Positions 51,058 through 60,200 of a stretch of DNA of 64,000 bases are shown piece after piece (positions within the stretch are counted from its first letter, which is position 1; each line of letters opens with the position of its first letter). Location of the stretch: positions 86,147 through 150,146 of the forward strand of contig JAIXOI010000009.1 of the NCBI GenBank assembly GCA_027486795.1. The letters run 5' to 3'. The stretch comes from Sphingobacteriales bacterium. GTDB lineage: Bacteria; Bacteroidota; Bacteroidia; Chitinophagales; CAIOSU01. Below the pieces are notes generated by a model. The model did no database searches, was not told the origin of the DNA, and saw only the letters and a list, made by a program, of their open reading frames with translations. The translations under genes were made by a program, and so were the position numbers.

Positions 51058-54000
51058 TTAAGGTTGATTCAAATCAATGGTTCCAGATGGATCGGGCACC
51101 AAGGTACCGCCATCATCTTCATCTTCAGGCGCCAACTTGTTGGTGTCAGCCTCAGCATCAATAATCATTTGCATTTTGGTGCGCGCTTCTTCCTTATATT
51201 CGTCTTCGGGGGCGTAATTGTCTAGTATGCTTTGAAGGGTAGCCTTTGCTTGGAAGTTGTTACCTTTCTTAAAGTAATTGTCGGCAAGCAGCAAGTAGCT
51301 TTGTAAAACTGATTCCTCGTAGCTACCACGTTTGTTTATCACCTCGTAAGCCTTTTCAATTGATTTGTCGTAGCTGGCATTGAGGTATAAAATTTTTGCC
51401 AATAGGTATTTGGCATCGGTACCTTCCAAGTTATCGGTAGTTTCTATTTTCTTGAATTGGGTTTCGGCCTTAGCAAAGTCTTTGTTGTTAAAGGCTACTT
51501 TGCCAATATAGTAATCGGCTTCGAACACCTCTTTTGGGCTAGCTTGTCCTGAGCTTATAAGTGCAGTGCCATATTTTTCCGTTTCGTTAAATTTTTTGAG
51601 GATAAAAGTACTGCGCATTAAGCCAAGGTTTGCAGCAAATATGCTCTCTTTATCTTGGGTGTTATCAAGTAAAAGCTTGAACAGCGTGTAAGACTTTTCG
51701 TAATCTTTCACTTTATAAAAGGCTATCCATGAGGCTTTTGCCAAGGCTGGCTCTAAGAAGTGATTGGGTGCCATGTCAATAACTGTCTCATAATCGGGCA
51801 AGGCATCGTTATACTTGTTCAATTCTAAGTAGCTATCAGCACGATAGTAGTATGCGTTTAGCGCATAAGCCCCTTTCGAGAACCCAATCAGATATTCGTT
51901 AAAGAGCTTAATGGCTTGTGCAAAGTTCTTTTTAGCGAATTGATTTTCTGCAATGCGGTAATTCAGCTCGTCGGCCTCATCTATTTCCACATTGTATTTC
52001 TTCATTATATTCAGCACAATGCTCTTATCGCCAGTAGCAATGGCAACTTCTTGTATGCCCGCAAAAGCCTCTTTTGCCTTTGAGGTATTGGGAGCTAATT
52101 GCAGCACTTTCTCGTAGTTATCAACTGCTTTTTTGTAATCCTTATCGTTAAAGAAAATAAGGCCAAGTTTTAGATAGCTTTCTACTTTATATTGAGTGCT
52201 CGAATATTCTTTTTGCAATTTTTGGTAATAAACTACCGCGGTTGCGTTTTTGCCCTGTTCAAAACTGGTATTGGCTGCTTCAAACAGCGCATCATCGGCA
52301 TACAGCGAGTTTGGGAATTGCTTCTGTAGCTCGAGCATAGAACTAATTTTTCCATCTAACTTACCAAGCAGGCCTTCAATCATACCTTTTTGAAACATAG
52401 CATAATCTTTACCATTAGCGCTGCGGCTGTATATTTCATCGTAGCTGGTAAGTGCTTTGGTATATTCTTTCAGCAAGTAATAGCAGTCGCCGTTTCGTAA
52501 AATGGCATCGGGCAATACCCGTTTTTGAATTTCGTTGTTTTTGCTCTTACGCGCATCGGTTATCGCTTTCTCAAAGTAAAGGGTCGCATCTCTATAACGT
52601 TCTTGTTTCAAGAAAGAATAACCAAGCCCGTAGTTGCCATTTATCAGGTACCACTCAGCATTTTCTATTTCTGATACACTTGCAATTCCGTTGAAATTTG
52701 AATATTGCCATCCTGCTTTTTGGTATTCGCCTTGAGCAAAGAAAGCTTCTCCTTTCCAGTAGTAGGCCATGGCCTTGTACTTAGGTATAATTGGGTTTTT
52801 GAGCGATACATCGAGCATTTGAATGGCTTCGTTGTATTGCTGGTTGTTGTATAATTGCACTCCACGATTAAATGCAACCACTTGGTAGGCCTTTTTTACC
52901 TGTGGCGATTGGTCAGTAATACCTTCGATAATGGTTAATGCCTTTACATAATCGCTTGACGATACCAATAATTGCGATAGCAATGATTTGGCTTCGTTGC
53001 CGTATTTCGATTTTGGATAATCTTTGATAAAACTTTCCAAGGCAACTACCGCCTCGTTGTCCAATCCTGCTTCATAACTTAGTTTTCCGTAGTTGAATCT
53101 TGCGCTTTCGGTTATGGCAGGGTCAAAATCGAACGATGCAGCTTTTTGAAACGCGCTGCGGGCATTTAACTTATTGCCGCTCTTCAAGTAGCAATCGCCT
53201 AATAAGTATAGGGCATTTTGGCCCACGGTATCTTTTAGGTCGGCAAGCTGCGTGAAATTAGCTATCGCATTTTTGCAGTCTTCAATTTGATAGTAAGCAT
53301 AACCCAATTGATACAATTCGCTTTTTTTAAGGCTACGGTTTTTTTCGGCATATATTCCGATGTATTTTACTGCGCTTGAGTATTGCTCAAGCTCAAAGTA
53401 GCTCTGGCCCAAGGTAAGGTTCAGTTCGGCAAAATTAGATAGCTTGGTATCGCTTATTATTGGCTGCAGGTAAGAAATTACTTCCTTGTATTGGCCTTTT
53501 TTGAAGCGAATTTGGGCAATATAGAATGGGATAATTTTTTCGTAGGTTTTGCTTTCCTTTATTTTCTCAAAACTCTCCAGCGCTTGGTCTACATCACCTT
53601 TGGTAAAAGCAATATAGCCATAGTAATAGTTGCTGGCATAGTAGTACTTGTTGTTTACGTTCTTGGTTTGCTTAAATAGCGGATAGGCTTTATCGAAGTC
53701 TTTATTAAAAAAGTAAGAGTAGGCCATCATAAAACGATACTCCTCTAGTTCGCCCCTACTTAAATCGTTGGTTTCTATTTTCTTGAAGTACTCAATAGCA
53801 TCCTTGTAGTTGTGCTCCCTAAAGTGGTAACGACCCAAAAAGTAATAAGCCATGCGCTTATCTGGGTTTTCGTAAGGGGTGCTGTATATAAAATCGAGTA
53901 AAAGCTTTTCGGCATCGGGCTGAAAAAGCTCAACAGCGCATACAGCCACCATAAACTGAGCATGGCTGCGGGCAGTACCGTTTGCAACGTCGTAAGCGGT

Positions 54001-54186
54001 TAGCTTAAAATTGCCATAATCGCGAAACAAACGTTGCGCTGTTTCATAGTTTTGCTGATCGAAAAATTGAATAGCCTCGTTATAAATAGCCCAAGGGTCT
54101 TTATATACGGTTGACTGCTGGGCTTTGGTTGCGGTTGGTGCAGATAGTGTGCCCAACACGAATAGTAGTAATAGGACTCTCTTCAC
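51058..54186 (-). CDS. large periplasmic TPR-repeat protein
   Basis: The protein of about 1042 residues has a signal peptide (KRVLLLLFVLGTLSAPTATKA), no lipobox, and TPR-type helical repeats over almost its full length: AIYNEAIQFFDQQNYETAQR, MAYYFLGRYHFREHNYKDAI, KAVDNYEKVLQLAPNT, DALPDYETVIDMAPNHF. The end is acidic (APEDEDDGGTLVPDPSGTID). I start at GTG 54186, since GGAGG (54192-54196, minus strand) lies 5 bases upstream of it; the TTG at 54198 would overlap that site. Repeats imply a scaffold in the periplasm. It sits between a TonB-dependent receptor gene (22 bases upstream) and a plugless barrel gene (11 bases downstream). Confidence 0.82.
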   Translation of the reverse strand: MKRVLLLLFVLGTLSAPTATKAQQSTVYKDPWAIYNEAIQFFDQQNYETAQRLFRDYGNFKLTAYDVANGTARSHAQFMVAVCAVELFQPDAEKLLLDFIYSTPYENPDKRMAYYFLGRYHFREHNYKDAIEYFKKIETNDLSRGELEEYRFMMAYSYFFNKDFDKAYPLFKQTKNVNNKYYYASNYYYGYIAFTKGDVDQALESFEKIKESKTYEKIIPFYIAQIRFKKGQYKEVISYLQPIISDTKLSNFAELNLTLGQSYFELEQYSSAVKYIGIYAEKNRSLKKSELYQLGYAYYQIEDCKNAIANFTQLADLKDTVGQNALYLLGDCYLKSGNKLNARSAFQKAASFDFDPAITESARFNYGKLSYEAGLDNEAVVALESFIKDYPKSKYGNEAKSLLSQLLVSSSDYVKALTIIEGITDQSPQVKKAYQVVAFNRGVQLYNNQQYNEAIQMLDVSLKNPIIPKYKAMAYYWKGEAFFAQGEYQKAGWQYSNFNGIASVSEIENAEWYLINGNYGLGYSFLKQERYRDATLYFEKAITDARKSKNNEIQKRVLPDAILRNGDCYYLLKEYTKALTSYDEIYSRSANGKDYAMFQKGMIEGLLGKLDGKISSMLELQKQFPNSLYADDALFEAANTSFEQGKNATAVVYYQKLQKEYSSTQYKVESYLKLGLIFFNDKDYKKAVDNYEKVLQLAPNTSKAKEAFAGIQEVAIATGDKSIVLNIMKKYNVEIDEADELNYRIAENQFAKKNFAQAIKLFNEYLIGFSKGAYALNAYYYRADSYLELNKYNDALPDYETVIDMAPNHFLEPALAKASWIAFYKVKDYEKSYTLFKLLLDNTQDKESIFAANLGLMRSTFILKKFNETEKYGTALISSGQASPKEVFEADYYIGKVAFNNKDFAKAETQFKKIETTDNLEGTDAKYLLAKILYLNASYDKSIEKAYEVINKRGSYEESVLQSYLLLADNYFKKGNNFQAKATLQSILDNYAPEDEYKEEARTKMQMIIDAEADTNKLAPEDEDDGGTLVPDPSGTIDLNQP

Positions 54187-54191
54187 GGCAG

Positions 54192-54196
54192 CCTCC
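54192..54196 (-). promoter_or_regulatory. Shine-Dalgarno GGAGG deciding the TPR-gene start
   Basis: GGAGG on the minus strand lies 5 bases before the GTG at 54186. Strong Shine-Dalgarno sites are uncommon in this phylum, and this one favours GTG 54186 over the TTG at 54198. Confidence 0.6.
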
Positions 54197-54208
54197 AATT
54201 TAGTTAGG

Positions 54209-56491
54209 TCAGAATGATAACGATAAAGATAGGCTAGGTAGTATAGGCAGTTGATTTACTCTGGTGTATCTAACTCTGTCAAAGTAGAAAATATTGTCGC
54301 GGTTGTAGGCATTTGTTACGCTTGCCGAAATCTTCATCGACATATATTTTCCTAAGGCTATTTCCTTTTGTATAGCTAAGTCTAACCGGTGGTATGCTGG
54401 CAATCGGCCTGCATTTAACTCTTCCTCGTATATTACCCCCAAGCTGCCATTGGCATTGGTGTAATTGGTGTTTACGCCGCCGTTAAAGTTAACTTGCTCG
54501 TAAAACGATTGGGTGCGGGTAAACGGAAAGCCCGAGCCAATGTTATAGCGCACACTGGCCTGCCACGTAAGCGATTTGCCAAAAGTATATGCGGCTACAA
54601 AGTTGGCGTTGTGCCTGCGGTCGTAAAACGGATAGTAGGTTTGTTTACCATCAAATCTATTTACCCAAGCCAATGAATAGGCACCATAGAGCATCCAGTT
54701 CTTGTTTTGGTACTTCATCATAAAATCTATGCCATAGGCTTTGCCGGTTTCGAGCATATAGTCCGATTCGGTAGCAAATAGCTTGTCGCGATTAAGGCTT
54801 ATCAACTGGGTAAACCATTTGTAATATCCTTCAACGTTTAGGGTTAGGTTGTTGGTTATATCGGCTTCAAAACCCGCTATAGCATGCCAGGCTTTTTGCA
54901 GCTTGTGGTTGGCCTGGCTTCCGTCAGGGCGAGTAAGCTCTTCTTCGGTACCCGATAGGAAACCGTTGAACAAATCAACCACATCTCTGTCCGCTCGGCT
55001 GCTTATTAAATTTTGAGAGTACAAGCCACCAGCGGCCTTCAAGCGGAAGCTATTGTGTACGTTGTATTTAATACCCAACCGTGGCTCAACGGATATATTG
55101 GCCAGTGAGGCATAATAGTCGAAACGAATACTTGGGTCAAGCACTAGTTTTTTGGCAATAACCTTCCTGAATTTGAAGTAAAGGCCTAACTCGGTAGTGT
55201 TTTGTGTTTCACTGCTAATGGTGCCAGTACTATTGTAAAAGCGGTAATCGGTTTTAAAAGCATTTACGTTTATACCGTAATCAAATTGACCTGCTGTTAC
55301 AAAATAAGTAAAGTTCATGTTTACGTTTAAGCCGCCTACCGAGCTTTCACGAGGCTTATCGTCAGCCTCTTGAAGGGCTATTTTGTAGTTAGTGTAGCCA
55401 ACTGTACCGTTCATTAATAGGTTTGAACCGCCGGGCACCAATACAAAATTGGTACCTATGCCAAAGGAGTTCCACTTGTATTTAGCGATACCTTGGTAGT
55501 TGGCCAAATCGTTGAAGTTGAAACCAAACAACGTTATTTTAGAACCGTTGCCACCAGTGTAAGCCAATTTGCCATAAAAATCGGCAAATGAGAAGGGTAT
55601 ACCATTATCGCCTTCTACATATTTATATAGCGCCTTTGAGCTTTTATCAAGGTATGAGTATCGTCCGGAGAGCACATAAGTTAGGCTGCTTCCATTGTCT
55701 TTTTGTTTTACTAATGGGCCCTCTAAAATTACCTTTGCCAGAAACGGACTTACACCTATTTTGCCGGCAGTACGTTTTTTATTGCCATCCTGCATACGCA
55801 CATCCATTACCGCTGACAGCCTTCCGCCATACTGAGCGCCGAAACCACCCGTACTAATGTCAATGTTCCGTACTAAGTCGGTTTCGAAAACCGAAAACAA
55901 ACCAATGGAGTGAAACGGGTTGTATATCAATAAGCCATCTAACAGCACCCGTGTTTGTATTGGCGAACCCCCGCGAATGTATAATTGCCCTCCTTGGTCG
56001 CCGGTAAACACTACTCCAGGCATTACTTGCAGGTATTGTGCAACATCGGGCTCGCCGCCAACCGATGGTATTTGAGATATTTCTTTTGTAGTGATGCGCA
56101 CATGCGAAACATCAACCTCAGTTTGTTTTTTCTCTTTTTCGGCAGAGACGTTTACCACATCTAGCATAATGTCGTTCAACGCTAGGTATAGGTTTTGGCT
56201 TACTATTTGCCCTTTTTTTGTAAGTGTGAATTCTACCTCCATGGTATCGTAGCCGAGGGTGGTGCTTACCAAGGTGTAAGTGCCCAGCGGCACATTGGGT
56301 ATAGCATAGAAACCGTTGATATCGGTAGTGGTACCACGGGTAGTACCCTTAATATACACGTTCGTAAATATCATAGGCTCGCCATTGCCCTTGTCGTAAA
56401 CAGTACCGCGTACGGTGCCATCTTCTTGCGCTACTGCTGCTGTGGTAATGCCGAAAATTAGGAGCAATAAAGCCCAAAAACGTATAGTCAT
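54209..56491 (-). CDS. TonB-dependent receptor heading the TPR/barrel operon
   Basis: The 760-residue receptor has a signal peptide (IRFWALLLLIFGITTAAVAQ), a regulatory-like domain (VRGTVYDKGNGEPMIFTNVY, TTTDINGFYAIPNVPLGTYT), a plug (SQIPSVGGEPDVAQYLQVMP, GGQLYIRGGSPIQTRVLLDG, IDISTGGFGAQYGGRLSAVM) and a barrel ending PSLSLSLSF. It differs from the two tandem receptors near 30 kb: it belongs to a smaller group with the GG-x-P-x-Q plug motif. The gene directly precedes the large TPR gene, and no SusD-like gene is present. A role in nutrient import or in anchoring an envelope machine are both possible. Confidence 0.88.
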   Translation of the reverse strand: MTIRFWALLLLIFGITTAAVAQEDGTVRGTVYDKGNGEPMIFTNVYIKGTTRGTTTDINGFYAIPNVPLGTYTLVSTTLGYDTMEVEFTLTKKGQIVSQNLYLALNDIMLDVVNVSAEKEKKQTEVDVSHVRITTKEISQIPSVGGEPDVAQYLQVMPGVVFTGDQGGQLYIRGGSPIQTRVLLDGLLIYNPFHSIGLFSVFETDLVRNIDISTGGFGAQYGGRLSAVMDVRMQDGNKKRTAGKIGVSPFLAKVILEGPLVKQKDNGSSLTYVLSGRYSYLDKSSKALYKYVEGDNGIPFSFADFYGKLAYTGGNGSKITLFGFNFNDLANYQGIAKYKWNSFGIGTNFVLVPGGSNLLMNGTVGYTNYKIALQEADDKPRESSVGGLNVNMNFTYFVTAGQFDYGINVNAFKTDYRFYNSTGTISSETQNTTELGLYFKFRKVIAKKLVLDPSIRFDYYASLANISVEPRLGIKYNVHNSFRLKAAGGLYSQNLISSRADRDVVDLFNGFLSGTEEELTRPDGSQANHKLQKAWHAIAGFEADITNNLTLNVEGYYKWFTQLISLNRDKLFATESDYMLETGKAYGIDFMMKYQNKNWMLYGAYSLAWVNRFDGKQTYYPFYDRRHNANFVAAYTFGKSLTWQASVRYNIGSGFPFTRTQSFYEQVNFNGGVNTNYTNANGSLGVIYEEELNAGRLPAYHRLDLAIQKEIALGKYMSMKISASVTNAYNRDNIFYFDRVRYTRVNQLPILPSLSLSLSF

Positions 56492-56679
56492 ATCCTATTA
56501 ATTCTACACTTAAAAATCAAGTCGTGAAATTAGGTAGAATTCCGCTAACATCAGGGCAGTGGTTTTAAACAATCGACAAACTGTTTGTGTAAAAAAATAG
56601 GTAGTTGGACGTTTCTTTACGCCATCTCAGTAAAGGATGGGTGCTATAAATTCTAAAATCTGATTTGCAACAGCGGGTG

Positions 56680-57345
56680 TTACATTTTGAACACTGCCGT
56701 ACCCATATTAGCTGCGGCCTCAGCATCTTCAGGAAACAGGTGTGGGTAGTGGTTGCGCAATACTTGTATCATGTATTCGCGAGGTAGGTCAGGGTATGTG
56801 CCGTGGTAATATACATACTCCATAAATTTGCCTCCCTCGCCGTCGTTCTCTTGAAAAATAGAATCATCAATGCCATTAAACTCTAAAGGTGCTACATTTA
56901 ACTTCTCGCAAAGCTCTTTGTTGAATGCTGGTGTGGCTTTCACCCATTTGCCATTCAAGTACAACTCTACATAACCATGCAGAGCCATAACATCTGATTG
57001 CAATACTTGCATCAGTTTGCCCGTGCCTACATGGTTTTTTACATCGGCAAAACCAAAACGGCTAGGTATGCCCAATACGCGAGCACAAGCTGCCATAATG
57101 TTGGCTTTTTCTACACAGTAGCCATATCCTCGGGCCAGCGCAGTACTCGCTTTTAAGCCATGCTCGCTTAAGTCTACTTCGTAAGGGTTGTAAGGGAACT
57201 TATCGCGCACGGCATAATACAACTTCACGGCCTGTTCAACAGGATTAGTAATCGTACCCACCGCTTTGTAGGCAAAAGCTACAATGTTGGGGTTGTCGCT
57301 ATCCACAAACGCGGTAGCATCCAAATATTTACTAAAGTCTTCCAT
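56680..57345 (-). CDS. transglutaminase-like cysteine protein
   Basis: The 221-residue protein has the transglutaminase/protease core: LYYAVRDKFPYNPYEVDLSE, the catalytic Cys in ARGYGYCVEKANIMAACARV near residue 77, and His in LHGYVELYLNGKWVKATPAF near residue 125. The third catalytic position, usually Asp in the W-V-x-x-D context, reads KATPAF, so the acidic partner is replaced or shifted. There is no signal peptide, so it is cytoplasmic. It starts 3 bases after the asparaginase-like gene and likely acts in the same process, perhaps on peptides or amides. Confidence 0.83.
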   Translation of the reverse strand: MEDFSKYLDATAFVDSDNPNIVAFAYKAVGTITNPVEQAVKLYYAVRDKFPYNPYEVDLSEHGLKASTALARGYGYCVEKANIMAACARVLGIPSRFGFADVKNHVGTGKLMQVLQSDVMALHGYVELYLNGKWVKATPAFNKELCEKLNVAPLEFNGIDDSIFQENDGEGGKFMEYVYYHGTYPDLPREYMIQVLRNHYPHLFPEDAEAAANMGTAVFKM

Positions 57346-57348
57346 CCG

Positions 57349-57858
57349 TTATTGTGAAACCTTTGCAGGGTCATTTAGTTCCTCGAAATAGCCAGTACGT
57401 TTGTTTTTGCGAACGTTATCGGCCGTATAAAACTTTCCGTTCATTGCTATGTACACGCCGTGGGGCAATATTTGCACGAAGGCTAATGTGCTACCTAGAT
57501 TAAAGAGCCCATCGCTGCTACCGAACTTATAGGGCATCATAGCTCCGGTAAGCACAATGGTTTTAGGTAATTGTGCCGCGGCAAGGGTTTTGGCGGTGTC
57601 TACCATGGTGTCGGTGCCATGTGTAATAACTATTTGCTCATCAACACAACGTTTGCAGTGCTTTACTATCAACTCGCGATCCTCTTCTGTCATTTCCAGA
57701 CTATCAATCATCATCAAGGTGCGAATGTTTACATCCAGCGTGCAGCGCCCAAGTTTAAAAATTTCGGGTAGGTGCGTATCCTTAAAAAACAAGCGGCCGT
57801 TGATGATGTCGTATTCTTTATCAAACGTACCGCCAGTAACAAATACATTAATAGGCAT
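57349..57858 (-). CDS. single-domain asparaginase-like protein
   Basis: I start it at the ATG at 57858 (PINVFVTGGTFDKEYDIING), where family homology begins; the frame is open 28 codons further through the heptamer repeat. The 169-residue protein has the first catalytic Thr in VTGGTFDK and the second with Asp in ITHGTDTMVDTAKTL near residue 84, plus VLTGAMMPY and SSDGLFNLG. It corresponds to the N-terminal domain of type I L-asparaginase without the C-terminal domain that helps build the usual active site, so activity or partner is unsure. It precedes the transglutaminase-like gene by 3 bases. Confidence 0.83.
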   Translation of the reverse strand: MPINVFVTGGTFDKEYDIINGRLFFKDTHLPEIFKLGRCTLDVNIRTLMMIDSLEMTEEDRELIVKHCKRCVDEQIVITHGTDTMVDTAKTLAAAQLPKTIVLTGAMMPYKFGSSDGLFNLGSTLAFVQILPHGVYIAMNGKFYTADNVRKNKRTGYFEELNDPAKVSQ

Positions 57859-57895
57859 GAAAATAGAGTTAAGGTGCTGTAAAGTTATGCTTATT

Positions 57896-57972
57896 GGTCG
57901 ACGGTCCATAGTCCGTGGTCCATAGTTTTTATTTTTTACCATGGTCTATCGACTATAGACCATGGACTATTA
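57896..57972. repeat. inverted pair of degenerate 7-bp words between divergent genes
   Basis: Left: GGTCGAC, GGTCCAT, AGTCCGT, GGTCCAT, AGTTTTT (57896-57930). Right: ACCATGG, TCTATCG, ACTATAG, ACCATGG, ACTATTA (57938-57972), which is the same word family read on the other strand. The phase of 7 is kept in each arm. The pair lies exactly between the divergent asparaginase and glycosyltransferase promoters and could form an imperfect cruciform. Confidence 0.8.
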
Positions 57973-57983
57973 ATACAATTACT

Positions 57984-57991
57984 TATTTTTG
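57984..57991 (+). promoter_or_regulatory. -7 element TATTTTTG of the GT2 gene
   Basis: This exact TAnnTTTG ends 7 bases before the ATG at 57999 (10 before the second ATG at 58002). It implies a leaderless or near-leaderless transcript. Confidence 0.55.
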
Positions 57992-57998
57992 CCCTGCT

Positions 57999-58748
57999 AT
58001 GATGAACGGTAAAAAAGTAGTGGTAGTATTGCCTGCCTATAATGCGGAGCTTACACTGGAAAAAACATACCGCGAAATTCCTTTTGATATTGTAGACGAC
58101 GTAGTGTTGGTGGATGACCATAGCACCGACGCTACTTCGCAGCTTGCCCGCAAATTAGGTATAAAGCATGTGGTGCGTCACGAGAAAAACCGAGGATACG
58201 GTGGCAACCAAAAAACTTGCTACAAAACCGCCCTTGAACTGGGTGCCGACATTGTGATTATGGTGCACCCCGACTACCAATATACCCCATTGTTGATACC
58301 GGCCATGGCCAGTATTATTGCCAACGATTTGTATCCAGTGGTTTTAGGTTCGCGTATATTGGGTAATGGTGCCTTGAAAGGCGGTATGCCCGTTTATAAA
58401 TACATTGCCAACCGCTTGCTTACCTTTACCGAGAACGTGCTTACAGGCCAAAAACTTTCAGAATACCACACGGGTTACCGAGCGTTTAGCAAAGAAGTGC
58501 TGACCAAATTGGATTTGGAAATAAATTCCGACGATTTTGTGTTCGATAATCAAATGCTATCCCAGATTATTTATGCAGGTTTTGGTATCGGTGAAGTAAC
58601 CTGCCCAACCAAATATTTTGCCGAGGCTAGTTCCATTAACCTTCGCCGCAGCACTATCTATGGTTTTGGGGTTTTAGGGGTAAGTGCTAAACACTTTTTG
58701 CAGCGCATAGGCTTGGCTAACTTTGCCATGTACAAGGGTTTGAAATAG
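57999..58748 (+). CDS. family 2 glycosyltransferase
   Basis: The protein (249 residues; 248 if the second ATG is used) is a GT-A fold sugar transferase related to dolichol-/polyprenyl-phosphate sugar synthases. Motifs: KVVVVLPAYNAELTLEKTY at the N-terminus, VVLVDDHSTDATSQLARKLG near residue 40 with the nucleotide-binding Asp residues, HEKNRGYGGNQKTCYKTAL, and IVIMVHPDYQYTP in the DXD position. No C-terminal membrane helices are present, unlike full-length DPM/GtrB types. The open frame upstream to 57915 runs through the heptamer repeat and its promoter, so I do not use it. Confidence 0.9.
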   Translation: MMNGKKVVVVLPAYNAELTLEKTYREIPFDIVDDVVLVDDHSTDATSQLARKLGIKHVVRHEKNRGYGGNQKTCYKTALELGADIVIMVHPDYQYTPLLIPAMASIIANDLYPVVLGSRILGNGALKGGMPVYKYIANRLLTFTENVLTGQKLSEYHTGYRAFSKEVLTKLDLEINSDDFVFDNQMLSQIIYAGFGIGEVTCPTKYFAEASSINLRRSTIYGFGVLGVSAKHFLQRIGLANFAMYKGLK

Positions 58749-58802
58749 TTTTTGCCATTCGCACCGCTGAGGCGTTATATTTACTTACCAATCATCAATA
58801 TT

Positions 58803-60044
58803 ATGCAAGCCACCATTATTACCATTGGCGACGAATTGCTTTATGGCCAAACTATTGATACCAACTCGGCGTATATGGGCCGCGAGCTGGCGTTGTTAGG
58901 TATTCGTGTAAGAGAAATACTATCTATAAGTGATGATAAGTCGGCTATACTGGAGGCACTTGCTCGCGCTGAACAGGCTTCAAGCTTGGTTTTAATAACT
59001 GGTGGCCTTGGCCCAACAAAAGATGATATTACCAAAGTTACTCTAGCTCAATATTTTAATACTACTTTGGTGCGCAATCAGGAGATATTGGCACAGCTGG
59101 AAGCCTTTTTTGCCAGCCGAAATAGGCCAATGTTGCAATCGAATGCCGACCAAGCTTTAATGCCAGCAAGTTGCACACCATTGCGCAACGATAGGGGAAC
59201 GGCTTGGGGTATGTGGTTCGAAAAAAACGGAAAAGTATTTGTATCGATGCCAGGAGTGCCTTTTGAGATGGAGGCTTTGATGCAACAAGAGGTGTTGCCA
59301 AAAGTGAAGACCTATTTTAAACTGCCAGTAATCATACATAAGCACATTCTAACCGCTGGCATTGGAGAGTCGTTTTTAGCAGAGCAGATTGCCGATTTTG
59401 AGGATAACCTCCCCACCAATATTAAGCTAGCTTACTTGCCGGGAATTGGTTCAGTGAAACTACGTTTAACCGCAAATGGCACAAATAGGGAAGTGGTGCA
59501 AGAAGCCCTAGATACCGAAGTGGCCAAGTTGGTAGCCCAAATTGATAAGCACATTTACGGTTATGACGACGACCAATTAGAAGAAATAATCGGAAAGCTT
59601 CTAACTGCAAAAGACAAAACCTTAGCCACCGCAGAGAGTTGCACTGGAGGCTATATTGCCAGCCAAATAACCATGGTTGCAGGTAGCTCGGCATACTACA
59701 ATGGAAGCGTAGTGAGCTATACTTACGAATCGAAGCAAGCATTGTTGGGTGTAAAACAAGAAACACTGGATAGCTTTGGTGCTGTAAGCGAAGAAACCGT
59801 AAGAGAAATGTTGCTTGGGGTGTGTACCAAGTTTGGCACCGATTATGCCATAGCTACTTCGGGCATTGCCGGACCTGCAGGTGGCACTCCTGATAAACCA
59901 GTGGGCACAGTATGGTTGGCCTATGGTTCGCCAACCGATATGCGCACCAAGAAGCTAACTTTTAAAGGCAACCGTAAACAAAACATACAGCTTACGGCAC
60001 TTATGGCACTAGAATTGTTTAGAAAATACCTGATTGAAATTTGA
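58803..60044 (+). CDS. cinA: CinA family nicotinamide-nucleotide amidohydrolase / damage-inducible protein
   Basis: The 413-residue protein has an N-terminal MoCF-like COG1058 domain (ATIITIGDELLYGQTIDTNS, LVLITGGLGPTKDD, VFVSMPGVPFEMEALM) and a C-terminal PncC domain (TLATAESCTGGYIASQITMV with the catalytic Ser near residue 283, YYNGSVVSYT, ATSGIAGPAGGTPDKPVG). The family splits NMN to nicotinic acid mononucleotide and recycles ADP-ribose-type by-products. I start at the ATG at 58803 because the family begins there. The TGA stop at 60042-60044 falls inside an octamer repeat that extends past the gene. Confidence 0.94.
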   Translation: MQATIITIGDELLYGQTIDTNSAYMGRELALLGIRVREILSISDDKSAILEALARAEQASSLVLITGGLGPTKDDITKVTLAQYFNTTLVRNQEILAQLEAFFASRNRPMLQSNADQALMPASCTPLRNDRGTAWGMWFEKNGKVFVSMPGVPFEMEALMQQEVLPKVKTYFKLPVIIHKHILTAGIGESFLAEQIADFEDNLPTNIKLAYLPGIGSVKLRLTANGTNREVVQEALDTEVAKLVAQIDKHIYGYDDDQLEEIIGKLLTAKDKTLATAESCTGGYIASQITMVAGSSAYYNGSVVSYTYESKQALLGVKQETLDSFGAVSEETVREMLLGVCTKFGTDYAIATSGIAGPAGGTPDKPVGTVWLAYGSPTDMRTKKLTFKGNRKQNIQLTALMALELFRKYLIEI

Positions 60045-60062
60045 AAATTTGGAAACCTGCCT
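60031..60062 (+). repeat. degenerate 8-bp words spanning the cinA stop
   Basis: TGATTGAA, ATTTGAAA, ATTTGGAA, ACCTGCCT (60031-60062) follow an 8-bp phase and carry the last codons and stop of cinA. A further TAATTTGAAAATG lies at 60081-60093, after a GCC-GAAA-GGC hairpin. The word matches the AATTTGAAA family near 49.3 kb. Confidence 0.5.
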
Positions 60063-60200
60063 GCCGAAAGGCTGGTGTGCTAATTTGAAAATGACCAGCT
60101 GTTTAAATGGTAGGGGCAATGAAATTGGGAAAACATTCGTTTTTGTAAAGTTTAGGGTCTGTAGGTTATTCTAAATATCATCAGGGATAATGCTTCTTTT

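Noticed and set aside
51058-54186. Assignment of the large TPR protein to SprE/PorW of the type IX system
   Set aside because: SprE/PorW proteins are lipoproteins; this one has no lipobox and is longer and differently arranged.
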